The translations under genes and the position numbers were made by a program. 64,000 nt of DNA from Frigoribacterium sp. PhB116 (lineage in GTDB: Bacteria; Actinomycetota; Actinomycetes; Actinomycetales; Microbacteriaceae): contig NZ_SOBE01000002.1 of the NCBI RefSeq assembly GCF_004364285.1, positions 1 to 64,000 on the forward strand, in the 5' to 3' direction. Numbering within the stretch: the first letter of the stretch is position 1; each line of letters starts with the position of its first letter. Below the pieces are notes generated by a model, which was not told the origin of the DNA, made no database searches, and worked only from the letters and a program-made list of their open reading frames with translations. This document shows positions 32,816 through 42,533 of this stretch, one piece after another.

Positions 32816-33613
32816 ATGAAGCGCACCGCCTCCGCCCGTCTCGAGTTCGACGTCGCCGGCCCGGCCGAGTTCGTCCTGTCGGTCGCCGCCTCGGCCCTGT
32901 ACGAACAGCGAGCGGAGGAGGCGCTGGTCGTGACCCAGGACGGCGCCCCCGTCACCGTGCGCGAGCTCGTCGACCAGCACGGCACCCGCCTGCACCTGTG
33001 CGACGTCGGCGCCGGCCGGGTGCTCGTCGACTACCGCGTCGTCGTCGAGGGGAGGCTCGCCCCGCCTCCGGTCGACGAGCTCGACCTCGTGCGCTCCCGT
33101 CGCCCGAGCCGCTACTGCGAGTCGGACACCCTGGCCCCGACGGCGCGGGCGGAGTTCGGCGGCCTCGCGGGTCGCGACCTGCTCGCGGCCGTCAGCTCGT
33201 GGGTGGGGTCGCACCTCGCCTACGTCCCCGGTGCCAGCGCGCCGACCGACGGAGCCGTGCAGACGCTGCTCGACCGCCAGGGCGTCTGCCGCGACTACGC
33301 GCACCTCGTGATCGCCCTGCTCCGCGCGCTCGACGTCCCGGCCCGGCTGGTGTCGGTCTACGCGCCGGGGCTGTCGCCGATGGACTTCCACGCCGTGGCC
33401 GAGGCCTTCGTCGACGACGAGTGGCACGTGGTCGACGCGACGACGCTCGCGCCGCGGAGCACGCTGCTGCGCATCGCGACCGGCCGGGACGCGAGCGACA
33501 CCGCGTTCCTCACCAGCCACGGCGCCGCCGTGACCGTCGCGTCGATGCAGGTCGGCGCCGTCGCCGACGAGCTGCCCCGCGACGACGTGACCGCCTTCGT
33601 AAGCCTCGGCTGA
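32816..33613 (+). CDS. transglutaminase-like domain protein
   Basis: 265-residue protein with an N-terminal beta-sandwich-like region (1-115) and a C-terminal transglutaminase-like core. The catalytic triad is visible as Cys158 (QGVCRDYAHL), His192 (MDFHAVAEAF) and Asp207 (WHVVDATT). Bacterial relatives are cysteine proteases or amidases; the RDYAHL sequence is the usual signature. There is no signal peptide, so it is likely cytosolic. The gene's last 12 bases are the unit of a 25-bp tandem repeat that continues into the spacer before zwf. Confidence 0.85.
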   Translation: MKRTASARLEFDVAGPAEFVLSVAASALYEQRAEEALVVTQDGAPVTVRELVDQHGTRLHLCDVGAGRVLVDYRVVVEGRLAPPPVDELDLVRSRRPSRYCESDTLAPTARAEFGGLAGRDLLAAVSSWVGSHLAYVPGASAPTDGAVQTLLDRQGVCRDYAHLVIALLRALDVPARLVSVYAPGLSPMDFHAVAEAFVDDEWHVVDATTLAPRSTLLRIATGRDASDTAFLTSHGAAVTVASMQVGAVADELPRDDVTAFVSLG

Positions 33614-33670
33614 GCGTCAGGCCACGAGCCTCGGCTGAGCGTCAGGCCAGGAGCCTCGGCTGAGCAGGCC
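33602..33670. repeat. 25-bp tandem repeat, 2.7 copies, duplicating a gene's 3' end
   Basis: Copies at 33602-33626 and 33627-33651 differ at one base; a third partial copy runs 33652-33670. Each begins AGCCTCGGCTGA, which in copy 1 encodes Ser-Leu-Gly-stop of the transglutaminase-like protein. The array fills the gap to the zwf stop codon. Confidence 0.9.
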
Positions 33671-33672
33671 GC

Positions 33673-35124
33673 TCAGTCGACCTCGACCGCGGGCCACGAC
33701 GGCGGGCCGGCCGTGCCCGCCGGGTACTCGTCGATCGGGACGTCGCCGGCGCGCCACGCGTCGAGCACGGGGGCGACGATGCGCCACCCCTCGACGGCCG
33801 AGTCGCCGCGCACCGACAGCGTGGGGTCGCCGTCGAGGATCCCGGCGAGCACCTCGCCGTAGGCCGTCAGGTCCCCGAGGCCGAACTCGGCGTGCAGGGT
33901 CGCCCGCGACAGGTCGTACGAGTCGCCGGGGCCGTTGACGTTGAGCTCGAGCGACATCTCGTCGGGGGCGATGGCGATGCGGAGGCGGTCCGGCGTGCCG
34001 CCGCCGACGAACTCGCGCGGCACGTGGGTCGGCGGGCGGAAGGTGATGACGATCTCGCGCCTCCTCGAGGCCAGGGCCTTGCCCGAGCGCAGCCGGATCG
34101 GCACGCCGGCCCAGCGCCAGTTCTGCACCTCGACCACCATCTCGGCGAGCGTCTCGGTCTCGATCGACGCGTCCACCCCCTGCTCGGCGGTGTACGCGGG
34201 CAGGTCGCGGCCCTCGATGGTGCCGGCCGTGTAGCGGGCGCGACGGCTGTTCGCGACGGGGTCCCCGTCGAGGAGGCGCGTGGCACGCAGCACGAGCTGC
34301 TTCTCGTCCCGCAGGTCGACGGCCGTCAGGGTCGAGGGCGCGTTCATCGTGAGCACGGCCATCACCTGCAGCAGGTGGCTCTGGATCATGTCGACGAGGG
34401 CGCCGGCGTGGTCGTAGTAGCGGGCCCGGCCCTCGAGGCCGAGGGTCTCGTCGTAGACGATGTCGATGCTCTCGACGTGCTGGTTGTTCAGCATCGGCTC
34501 GATCAGGCGGTTCGCGAAGCGCAGCCCGAGCAGGTTGAGCACCGTGGCCCGGCCGAGGAAGTGGTCGACGCGGTGCACGCGCTCCTCGGGGACGAGCTGC
34601 AGCACGAGCTCGTTGAGGTGTGCGGCCGACGCCACGTCGGTGCCGAACGGCTTCTCGAGGGCGAGCGCGGTGCCCTCGGGCAGCTGCACCTGCTTCAGGG
34701 CCTCGCAGGCCTTCTCGGTGACGGCGGGAGGCAGCGCGAAGTAGATCGCGGGAGGTGCCTCGCACGCGTCGAGCAGCGTGGTCAGGGCGTCGGCCGACGT
34801 CACGTCCGCCGTGATGTAGCGGGTCGAGGCGAGCAGGGCGTCGACCGCGGGCCCGGCGGCTTCGACGCTCGCGAACGAGTCCCTGACCCGCTGGTGCCAC
34901 TGTTCGTCCGAGTACTCCTCGACGCCGGCGCCGATCAGCTGCACGCGTCGCACCGGCTCGTGGGCGAGCAGCCCCCCGAGCCCGGGCATCAGGAGGCGGG
35001 CGGCCAGGTCGCCGGACGCGCCCAGGATCAGGAGCGTCACCGGCTCGCTGCTCGGCCCGCCCTCGTCGCCGATGGTCGCCTCCGTGGCGGGGTCGCTGGC
35101 CGTCTGTCGCGTCGCGGTCGTCAT
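33673..35124 (-). CDS. zwf: glucose-6-phosphate dehydrogenase
   Basis: 483-residue NADP-dependent enzyme for the first step of the oxidative pentose phosphate pathway. The dinucleotide-binding GASGDLA is at 35-41, EKPFG (157-161) has the conserved Lys, and the signature HRVDHFLG contains the substrate/catalytic His188; normal enzymes read RIDHYLG here, a mild variation. Length is normal. The usual actinobacterial neighbours (tkt, tal, opcA, pgl) are absent, so this may be a second, stand-alone zwf copy. The start is ATG 35124. Confidence 0.93.
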   Translation of the reverse strand: MTTATRQTASDPATEATIGDEGGPSSEPVTLLILGASGDLAARLLMPGLGGLLAHEPVRRVQLIGAGVEEYSDEQWHQRVRDSFASVEAAGPAVDALLASTRYITADVTSADALTTLLDACEAPPAIYFALPPAVTEKACEALKQVQLPEGTALALEKPFGTDVASAAHLNELVLQLVPEERVHRVDHFLGRATVLNLLGLRFANRLIEPMLNNQHVESIDIVYDETLGLEGRARYYDHAGALVDMIQSHLLQVMAVLTMNAPSTLTAVDLRDEKQLVLRATRLLDGDPVANSRRARYTAGTIEGRDLPAYTAEQGVDASIETETLAEMVVEVQNWRWAGVPIRLRSGKALASRRREIVITFRPPTHVPREFVGGGTPDRLRIAIAPDEMSLELNVNGPGDSYDLSRATLHAEFGLGDLTAYGEVLAGILDGDPTLSVRGDSAVEGWRIVAPVLDAWRAGDVPIDEYPAGTAGPPSWPAVEVD

Positions 35125-35185
35125 GCGGACGACGCTAGACCGCGCGCCGGTGCGGTGCCCTGCCCTCTCGTCGTGCGCCGCCGCC

Positions 35186-35938
35186 TCAGCAGCCCAGCTC
35201 GGGCAGGCTGGCGCGCTCGTCCCACTGGCTGAACGAGAAGACCGCGCGACCCGACGTGTCGGCCGCCGTGAACGACACGGGCCGCGGCTCGCCCTCGGCG
35301 GAGACGACGAGGGTGCCCACGACCGAGGTGTCGTCCCCGACGACGAGCTCGACCGTGTCGGGCTCGCCCGGGCCTCCCTCGACGACGGCCCCCGTCGAGA
35401 CGGTGACCGCGGCGTCGCCGCTGCGCAGCAAGGTCGAGAGCAGGGTGGGAGGCGAGAGCAGGGGCGCGAACCGGGTCACGGCCTCGTCGGCGGCGGACAC
35501 GCAGGAGGCGCCGTCCGTCGTGATCTCGGCGTCGGCACCCGAGGTGCGGACGTAGGTCGTCTGCACGCCCGAGTCGTCCTCGACCTCGACCCGTGCGGAG
35601 TAGTCGGAGGCGGTCCCGACGAAGGACACGCCGAGGACGCGGCCCTCGGGCTGCACGTCCGACTCCTGCGGCGCTGCCAGGAGCTCGGTGAAGGTGCCGG
35701 CCATGGTGACGGACGTGGCGGTGCGGACCGAGCGCAGCACGGAGTCGAGCGCCGTCGGGCCGTCGAGGTACTCGAGGCCGTTCCGGTCGGGGTCGGACAG
35801 CTCGACGTCGGGGAGGGCGACGCCGGTGGGCGTCGGCACGGCGGGCGGCTCCGACGCGCAGCCCGCGAGCAGCGCCGCGGCGAGCGGCAGGGCCGCGACC
35901 GCGAGCAGGCGTCGCCGCGAGCAGCCGTCAGCCGGCAT
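35186..35938 (-). CDS. lipoprotein of the T7SS locus
   Basis: 250 residues. Signal RRRLLAVAALPLAAALLAGC gives lipidated Cys27. The mature part reads like an LppX/LprG-type or DUF-type lipoprotein: DSVLRSVRTATSVTMAGTFTELL then a beta-rich body (SARVEVEDDSGVQTTYVRTSG) and a C-terminal Cys (PELGC). ATG 35938 overlaps the 3' end of the upstream membrane-protein gene by 11 bp. The pair diverges from the secretion genes, suggesting accessory envelope functions. Role unassigned. Confidence 0.75.
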   Translation of the reverse strand: MPADGCSRRRLLAVAALPLAAALLAGCASEPPAVPTPTGVALPDVELSDPDRNGLEYLDGPTALDSVLRSVRTATSVTMAGTFTELLAAPQESDVQPEGRVLGVSFVGTASDYSARVEVEDDSGVQTTYVRTSGADAEITTDGASCVSAADEAVTRFAPLLSPPTLLSTLLRSGDAAVTVSTGAVVEGGPGEPDTVELVVGDDTSVVGTLVVSAEGEPRPVSFTAADTSGRAVFSFSQWDERASLPELGC

Positions 35939-36770
35939 CGGCGTCGGCCACGCAGACGCTCTGGGCCGACTGGTCGCCCAGGTCGGCCGGCTCGAGCGAG
36001 ACGGGGTCGCCCGCGGTCGCCTCGGCCGCGCGCACCACGAAGCAGGAGTCGTCGGTGACCAGGCCGCCGACCCGGGGGATCCACGCCTCGGTGCCGCGCA
36101 CGAGCTGCGTGAGGTCGGTCGCCGCACCGTCGGAGGCGACGGCGTAGAGGTCGTAGGGCACGTCGGGGCCGTCCCAGGTGAGGCGCACGTTGCCCTCGCC
36201 GACGGCGACGGTCAGCGCGGTGACCTGGGGCGGGCCGGCCGAGGTGAGCGACAGGATCATCAGCGTCGCCCCGACCCCGACCGCGAGCACGGCGAGCACG
36301 CCCGACACGATGAACGCGGGGTGGCGCCAGAGCGGTCGCTTCTTCTCCTCGCGGTGCTCGAGCTCGGGCAGCACGCCGATCTCACTGCCGAGCGGCCTCT
36401 TCGGGGCGGCCTCGACCGCCTCGCCGCCCTCGCCGAGCCGCGGGGCTCCCGGCTCCCAGCCGAGCCGGGACGCCGTGAGCGAGCCGGGCGCCGTGGTCCA
36501 GGACGGGGCGAGGGGCCCCGAGGCGACGGGGAGCGAGGAGGCGGGGGCCGGGGGGAGCGAGGAGGCGGGCATCGGAGGGAGCGGGGCCGCGGCAGCGGGC
36601 GGCGCCGAGGACGTCGGGGGAGCCTCGACCGAGTCCACCGGGACGTCGGCAGCGCGCCGGGCCCGGCGGCCGCGCGTGACGGTCAGCTCGAGGTCGTCGT
36701 CGGCCTCGGCCGGTCGCACGCCCTCGGACTCGTCCTCGGAGCCGCCCCCGCGGTGCTGTCCGTCGCTCAT
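35928..36770 (-). CDS. single-pass membrane protein with FN3-like extracytoplasmic domain
   Basis: 280 residues: a long cytoplasmic Pro/Ala-rich disordered region (about 45-125, containing repeated PASSLPPAPASSLP units), one transmembrane helix (151-176) and an about 100-residue outer domain. The outer domain begins PPQVTALTVAVGEGNVRLTWDG, a fibronectin type III-like strand pattern, with two cysteines (DDSCFVV and QSVCVAD) placed for a disulfide. It is divergent from the exported protein and EccC genes and co-translated with the lipoprotein. Probably an envelope component of the locus; family not recognised. Confidence 0.7.
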   Translation of the reverse strand: MSDGQHRGGGSEDESEGVRPAEADDDLELTVTRGRRARRAADVPVDSVEAPPTSSAPPAAAAPLPPMPASSLPPAPASSLPVASGPLAPSWTTAPGSLTASRLGWEPGAPRLGEGGEAVEAAPKRPLGSEIGVLPELEHREEKKRPLWRHPAFIVSGVLAVLAVGVGATLMILSLTSAGPPQVTALTVAVGEGNVRLTWDGPDVPYDLYAVASDGAATDLTQLVRGTEAWIPRVGGLVTDDSCFVVRAAEATAGDPVSLEPADLGDQSAQSVCVADADAG

Positions 36771-36852
36771 GGTCCCCCTGGGCCGTCACCGCCCGGTCTG
36801 TCGACGGTGGCCCTTAGTATATGGATCACTCGACGAGAGGGGAGCCGGGGGA

Positions 36853-38127
36853 GTGGGACGTTCTCTGCGTGCCGCCGTGCTCGCCGTGGTCGTCGCGACC
36901 GCCGCCTCCTCGGCGTTGCTCACCGGCACGGCCGGGTCGGCGCTCGCCGCAGCCCCCGGCTCGTCCGCCGCGTCGCCCGGCTCGACCGCAGCGCCCGGCG
37001 AGGCCGAGGTGCCCGCCGATCCCGGCCTCGTGAGCATCCCCTTCGGCGACGAGGCCGAGGTGCCCATGGCCGAGGGGTGGTCCGTCGCCGACTGCACGGC
37101 CGTCGTCCCGCCCGCGGGCGTCGAGCTCGGCTGCGAGCCGAACCGGCTGACCCTCTCCGTCGACGAGTACGACCCCGACGCGGGCACCGCCGTCATGCCG
37201 GTCGAGCTGCGCACCGGCCCCACCCGCGTGACCGTCTCGTACCGCGTCGAGCAGGCGCCGCCGACCCCTCCTGCCGCTCCCGAGCTCGTCTACGACCACC
37301 CGTTCGACTCCGGTGCGGTCGCGCTCGTGCCGCTGTCCGACCTCCTCGTCCGCTGCGACGGCTGCGAGGGCGTCGGCGCCCGACTCCAGGTGCGCGACGT
37401 CTCGCCCGAGGGTGCGGCCGTGGCCCGGGCGACCCCCTCGCACCTCGCCGTGCAGTCGGCGCCTGGGTTCGTCGGCGACGCCGTCGTGTCGTACCGGCTC
37501 CGCGACGCGCAGGACCAGTGGTCGGAGACGACCAGCCTCACGGTGGCGTTCACCGCTCCTCCTGCGGGCGCGACCGGGGCAGGCACGAGCGTGGCGGGCG
37601 CGACCGGGGCCGGGCCGCTGCAGGCGCTCGCCGTGACGGTGCCGCTCGCCGAGCAGGGCGACACGGTCGTCGACCTGGGCGCCCTGACCTTCGCCGGCCC
37701 GACCGGCGGTGGCGACGCAGCGGACGCCCCGCACCTGCTCGGCTGCGGCGCGCCCGCCGCCGGCACGGTGCGCTGCTCGGGCGACGAGGCCGTCTGGACG
37801 CCGCCCGCGAGCACCGACGACGACCCGACCACCGACGACGACCCGGCCCCGGACGTCGACCAGTTCGCGTTCCACGTCGCGACGCCCGACGGCCGCCAGG
37901 CGACGGGCAGCGTGACGCTGGTGAGGGCCGGCTCCGACGCGGCCGAGGCGCTGCCGGTCGGCCTCGCCCGCGTCGCGCCCGTCCCCGACCGCGGAGACGA
38001 CGACGCCGCCGTCCGCACCCTCGTCCCCGCCCTGCCCGCGGACGACGGCGACGACGGCGCCCCCGACGCGCCCGTGCTGCTCGCGCCGCTCGTCTCGATC
38101 CTCGACCGCCTCGGAGGCACCCCGTGA
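36853..38127 (+). CDS. secreted protein preceding the EccC ATPase
   Basis: 424 residues. Signal peptide RSLRAAVLAVVVATAASSAL ends near ALA-AAP; an Ala/Pro/Ser linker follows, then three or so immunoglobulin/cadherin-like beta domains (for example RVTVSYRVEQ and SYRLRDAQDQWSETTSLTVAF), with cysteine pairs and an acidic DDDPTTDDDPAPD loop. There is no C-terminal membrane helix. GTG 36853 is preceded by a GGGGGA site. The stop overlaps the EccC start (GTGA), so it is translated with the ATPase and is presumably an extracytoplasmic secretion-machine part. No family recognised. Confidence 0.75.
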   Translation: MGRSLRAAVLAVVVATAASSALLTGTAGSALAAAPGSSAASPGSTAAPGEAEVPADPGLVSIPFGDEAEVPMAEGWSVADCTAVVPPAGVELGCEPNRLTLSVDEYDPDAGTAVMPVELRTGPTRVTVSYRVEQAPPTPPAAPELVYDHPFDSGAVALVPLSDLLVRCDGCEGVGARLQVRDVSPEGAAVARATPSHLAVQSAPGFVGDAVVSYRLRDAQDQWSETTSLTVAFTAPPAGATGAGTSVAGATGAGPLQALAVTVPLAEQGDTVVDLGALTFAGPTGGGDAADAPHLLGCGAPAAGTVRCSGDEAVWTPPASTDDDPTTDDDPAPDVDQFAFHVATPDGRQATGSVTLVRAGSDAAEALPVGLARVAPVPDRGDDDAAVRTLVPALPADDGDDGAPDAPVLLAPLVSILDRLGGTP

Positions 38128-41100
38128 CCCTGCGACTCAGCCTGCGCGACACCGACGACGCCGGGGCCCCCGCCGGGCCGCCGCGTTCGGTCCTGCTCGA
38201 CGTGACGGACGACACCTCCGTCGCCGAGGTGGCCGAGAGCCTCGGCGTCGACCCTTCGCTCGTGGCTCCGACGGTCCACCCCGACACCGCACTCGTCGAC
38301 GCGCCCGTGCTCAACGGCCAGACCCTCCCCCCGCAGGAGGCGCCCGCCCTGCACCCGGGCCAGCCCCGTCTCGAGGTGGTCGGCGGCCCCTTCGCCGGCG
38401 AGGTCGTCCCGCTGGCCGCGGGCACCCCGCTGCGCATCGGCAGCGGCGCCGGGGTCGACCTGCGCATCGCGGACCCGTGGCTCGCCGGGCACCACGTCAC
38501 GCTCACGCTCGACGCCGTCGACGAGGTCGGCGGCGCCCGCCGCGGCCCGCTCGCCGCTCGCCTCTCGGTCGTCGAGGGCGCCGCGGGCATCGCGGTGAAC
38601 GGCGAGCCGCTCACCGGCGACGGGCGGATCGTCCCCGCCGACGTGGTGCAGCTGGGCAGCTCGGTCGTGCGCATCGGCCTCGCCCCGTGGAGCGACGCCG
38701 ACACCGCGCCCGACGAGGTCGGCATGCGGGGCTTCAACCGCACCTCCCGCATCTCGCCCGCCACGACGCCGCCGGTGGTCGTGCTGCCGGGCGACCGCCC
38801 CGACGACGCCGACAAGACGCCGCTGCCGTGGCTGTCGGCGGTGATCCCCGTGATCCTCGGGGTGACGATGGCCCTCGTCTTCAACCGTCCCGTGATGCTG
38901 ATGATGGCGGCGGCGTCGCCCGTCATGGTGATCGGCACGTTCCTCACCTCGCGCTCCCGCGCGAAGAAGAAGGGGGTGCGCACCTTCGACGAGTGGCAGC
39001 AGGACATCGTCGACGGCCGCACGCGCATCGCCCGGCTCGTCCGCGAGCAGCGCCTCGACCGCTGGTACGCCCATCCCGACCCGGTGGTCGTGCGCGACGT
39101 CGCGACCCTGCCGCTCTCGCGCCTCTGGGAGCGCCGCAAGCGCGACGCCGACGCCGTGCACGTGCGCGTCGGCGTCACCGAGGTGCCGCTCGACGTGCGG
39201 TTCGAAGGAGGCGGCAGCCGCGACCGCGCGACGCCTCGCCACGTCGGGGTGGCCCCCTCGCCCGTCGCGGTCGACCTCTCCGCAGGCGTCGTCGGCCTCG
39301 CCGGCGCCCCCGACGCGACCCGCAGCGCCGTCCGCGCGATGCTCGCCTCGTTCGCGACGCTGCGCTCGCCGCGGGACGCGCAGGTCGTCGTGCTCTGCGA
39401 CGACGACGACGCGGCCCTCTGGGAGTGGGTGCAGTGGCTGCCCCACGCTCAGGCCGGCTCGTCGGTCGTGGCCCTCGTCGGCAACACCGACGACACCCGG
39501 CGCGACCGGCTGCGCGAGCTGAGCGCGCTGACGACAGCGCGCCTCCGTGCCTCGACCGAGCGCGGCTCCGCCGCCTTCGACTCGACCGTCGTCGTGGTGG
39601 TCGACGGCGCCCGCCGGTTCCGCATGCTGCCCGGCATGGTCTCGCTGCTCGAGTCGGGCGGGCAGGCCGATGTGCACGTCATCGCGATCGACACCGACCG
39701 CACCCGCCTGCCCGAGGAGTCGCGCACGGTCGTCGTCGTCGACGGCGAGGACCACTCGCTCGCCCGCCTCGAGTCCGACGCCGCCTACTACCCCGACGTG
39801 CTGCTCGACGGGCTGTCGCTGCCGGCGGCCGAGCAGATCGCCCGCAGCCTCTGCTCGATCAAGCACGTCAGCGGCGTCGGCGACGAGGGCATGCTGCCGA
39901 CGTCCGTCCGGTACACCGAGCTGCTCGGCGTCGACCTGGACGACCCGCAGGCGATCGTCGACCGCTGGCAGCTCTCGCCGCGGCGCACGGCCGTCGTCGT
40001 CGGCGCGGGGCCCGACTCGCAGTTCGCCGTCGACATCGCCGCCGACGGCCCGCACGCGCTCGTCGCCGGCACGACCGGCTCGGGCAAGTCGGAGTTCCTG
40101 CAGACCTGGGTCGTCTCGCTCGCCCTCGCGAACCGGCCCGACGCCCTCAACTTCGTCCTCGTCGACTACAAGGGCGCCTCCGCGTTCGAGGACTGCTCGC
40201 GCCTGCCGCACACGGTCGGCATGGTCACCAACCTCGACGCGCGCGAGACCGAGCGGGCGCTGCAGTCGCTCGACGCCGAGCTCAAGCGCCGCGAGACCGT
40301 GCTGCGCCGCCCCGAGCTGGGCGTCAAGGACGTCGACGCGGCCTGGTCGAAGGACCCGGCGGCCGCGGCCCGCCTCGGCCTGGCCCGGCTGATGATCGTC
40401 ATCGACGAGTTCGCCGAGCTCAAGACCGAGCACCCCGACTTCATCAACGGGCTCGTCCGGATCGCCCGCGTCGGCCGGTCGCTCGGCGTGCACCTCGTGC
40501 TCGCGACGCAGCGTCCGAGCGGCGTCATCACGCCCGAGATGCAGTCGAACATCAACCTCCGCGTCGCGCTGCGCGTCACCGACCGCGCCGACTCGACCGA
40601 CGTGCTCGGCTCGCCCGAGGCGTCGCTGATCGGCGTGGCGACGCCCGGCCGCGGCTTCGTGCGCGCCGGGGTCGGCGTCGCGCCGGCGGCCTTCCAGACG
40701 GCCCGCGTCGCCGGCGTGCGCCCGGGCGCGCACCGCACGCGCAAGGTGCTGCCCGCGCTGGCCGAGCTCGACTGGCGCGCCGTCGGCTACCAGCCGCGGT
40801 TCCCGTCGCAGGGGGCCGCGTCGGCCGGGGTCGACCAGGACGACACCGACCTGCGCGCCCTCGTCGACCTCGTCACCGAGGCGACGCGGCTGCTCGGCGT
40901 GCCGGCCAACCCGTCGCCCTGGCTGCTGCCGCTGCCGACGATGCTCCCGCTGGAGGCGGTGGTCTCGTCCGCCGCGGACGCCCCTGCCCCCGACGGCACC
41001 GGCACCGCCGCGCACCCGCACGAGCTCGTCATCGGCCTCGAGGACGTGCCCGCGCAGCAGACCCAGCGCCCGCTCGTCTGGGACGTCGCCACGGGCTCGC

Positions 41101-42533
41101 ACCTGCTCTTCATCGGCTCGGCGCTCTCGGGCCGCACGACCGCGCTGCGGACGCTGCTGGCGCAGGCCGTCCGGGCGCACGACCCGGCCGACCTGCACCT
41201 CTTCGTCGTCGACTACGGCAACGGCGGGCTGCTGCCGCTGGCCCGGGCGCCCCACACGGGCGCCGTGGTGACCGCGCTGGAGCCGACACGGCTGCCGCGG
41301 CTGATGACGCGCCTCCTCGACGAGCTGTCGCGCCGTCAGACGGTGCTGTCGCGCGCCTCCGTCGGCAGCGTGGTCGAGCAGCGCCGCCGGGCCGAGCCGG
41401 CCGACCGCCTGCCGTTCGTCGTCGTGGCAGTCGACGGCTGGGAGCGGGTCACCTCGACCCTGCAGTCGGACGAGCTCGTGCTGTTCCGCGACCAGGTGAC
41501 GCGTGTGCTCCGCGAGGGGCCCGGCGTCGGCATCCGCGTCGTCATGGCCGCCGACCGCACCGTCTCGGGCGACCGCGTCTCGGGCTTCATCGGCGACCAG
41601 TACGTGCTGCCGCTGCGCGACGTCAACGACTACCGCGGCGCCGGCGTGATGATCCGCGAGCTGCCCGAGACGGTGCCCGCCGGACGGCTCATGTTCGGCG
41701 CGAGCGCCCGCGAGGCCCAGGTCGCGGTGATCGGCCGCGATGCCTCGGCCGAGGCGCAGACGGCCGTGCTGCGCGACATCGTCGAGGAGGCGCGGGCCGC
41801 GTTCGAGGCGGCCCCGCGCGACCCTGCCCTGCCGGTCCCGTTCCGCGTGGACGCCCTGCCCGGGGCGCTCTCGCTGAGCGACGCCGCGGAGCTGCCGCGC
41901 GCCTCCTGGTCGCCGGCCGAGTCGCCGACCGTCGGCGTCGGCGGCGACGTGCTGTCGCGGTACACGATCGACTGGCCCGCGATCGGCGGCTTCGCGGTGG
42001 TCGGCGACCGCGGCACCGGCCGCTCGACTGCGCTGGCCTCGATCGCCCACCAGCTGATGTGGGACGCGCGGCCCGTGCTCGTCGTCGCGACGCGCGAGTC
42101 CCCGCTGTCGCGCTGGGCGCGCACCGCCGAGGTGCCGCTCGCCGTCTCGCCGTCGTCGCCGTCGGCCGGCGACGACCTCGCGGCCGAGGTGGCCCGGGTC
42201 GGCGACGGCGTCGTGCTCACCGTCGTCGTCGACGACGTCGAGACGCTCCGCGACACCCCGCTCGAGCAGGCGCTGATGGCGCACCGCGACCGCCTGGCCT
42301 TCGTCGTGGCGCTGTCGCCCGACGCGGCCGGCAAGACGTTCTCGGGGCCGTACGGCGAGGTGCGGAAGACGCAGGAGGGGCTGGTGCTGTCCCCGACGTC
42401 GGCCCTCGTGGGCACGCAGCTCTTCGGGCAGAAGATCCCCAAGTTCATGGTCGGGCGTGCCGGTGCGGGCGGGGGAGCCCTGCACAGCGGCGGCCGCTGG
42501 GCGCAGGTGCAGGTGCCCGACGTGACGCGCTGA
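38124..42533 (+). CDS. eccC: type VII secretion EccC/EssC-type ATPase with N-terminal FHA domain
   Basis: 1469-residue motor of a T7SS. Order: an N-terminal beta-rich segment (1-80, possibly ubiquitin-like); an FHA domain (about 83-185); two membrane helices (about 233-273); then three FtsK/SpoIIIE-type ATPase modules. Module 1 has intact Walker A GTTGSGKS (about 649) and Walker B LMIVIDEF (about 755). Module 2 (GSALSGRTT, about 997) and module 3 (GDRGTGRST, about 1293) have Arg in place of the Walker A Lys and are probably non-hydrolytic. An N-terminal FHA is the firmicute EssC style; a one-polypeptide motor fits both. GTG overlaps the upstream stop. Confidence 0.92.
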   Translation: MTLRLSLRDTDDAGAPAGPPRSVLLDVTDDTSVAEVAESLGVDPSLVAPTVHPDTALVDAPVLNGQTLPPQEAPALHPGQPRLEVVGGPFAGEVVPLAAGTPLRIGSGAGVDLRIADPWLAGHHVTLTLDAVDEVGGARRGPLAARLSVVEGAAGIAVNGEPLTGDGRIVPADVVQLGSSVVRIGLAPWSDADTAPDEVGMRGFNRTSRISPATTPPVVVLPGDRPDDADKTPLPWLSAVIPVILGVTMALVFNRPVMLMMAAASPVMVIGTFLTSRSRAKKKGVRTFDEWQQDIVDGRTRIARLVREQRLDRWYAHPDPVVVRDVATLPLSRLWERRKRDADAVHVRVGVTEVPLDVRFEGGGSRDRATPRHVGVAPSPVAVDLSAGVVGLAGAPDATRSAVRAMLASFATLRSPRDAQVVVLCDDDDAALWEWVQWLPHAQAGSSVVALVGNTDDTRRDRLRELSALTTARLRASTERGSAAFDSTVVVVVDGARRFRMLPGMVSLLESGGQADVHVIAIDTDRTRLPEESRTVVVVDGEDHSLARLESDAAYYPDVLLDGLSLPAAEQIARSLCSIKHVSGVGDEGMLPTSVRYTELLGVDLDDPQAIVDRWQLSPRRTAVVVGAGPDSQFAVDIAADGPHALVAGTTGSGKSEFLQTWVVSLALANRPDALNFVLVDYKGASAFEDCSRLPHTVGMVTNLDARETERALQSLDAELKRRETVLRRPELGVKDVDAAWSKDPAAAARLGLARLMIVIDEFAELKTEHPDFINGLVRIARVGRSLGVHLVLATQRPSGVITPEMQSNINLRVALRVTDRADSTDVLGSPEASLIGVATPGRGFVRAGVGVAPAAFQTARVAGVRPGAHRTRKVLPALAELDWRAVGYQPRFPSQGAASAGVDQDDTDLRALVDLVTEATRLLGVPANPSPWLLPLPTMLPLEAVVSSAADAPAPDGTGTAAHPHELVIGLEDVPAQQTQRPLVWDVATGSHLLFIGSALSGRTTALRTLLAQAVRAHDPADLHLFVVDYGNGGLLPLARAPHTGAVVTALEPTRLPRLMTRLLDELSRRQTVLSRASVGSVVEQRRRAEPADRLPFVVVAVDGWERVTSTLQSDELVLFRDQVTRVLREGPGVGIRVVMAADRTVSGDRVSGFIGDQYVLPLRDVNDYRGAGVMIRELPETVPAGRLMFGASAREAQVAVIGRDASAEAQTAVLRDIVEEARAAFEAAPRDPALPVPFRVDALPGALSLSDAAELPRASWSPAESPTVGVGGDVLSRYTIDWPAIGGFAVVGDRGTGRSTALASIAHQLMWDARPVLVVATRESPLSRWARTAEVPLAVSPSSPSAGDDLAAEVARVGDGVVLTVVVDDVETLRDTPLEQALMAHRDRLAFVVALSPDAAGKTFSGPYGEVRKTQEGLVLSPTSALVGTQLFGQKIPKFMVGRAGAGGGALHSGGRWAQVQVPDVTR

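Noticed and set aside
37290-42485. 1731-codon minus-strand open frame across eccC
   Set aside because: Antisense shadow; lacks any motif, while the plus-strand frame holds Walker, FHA and membrane features.
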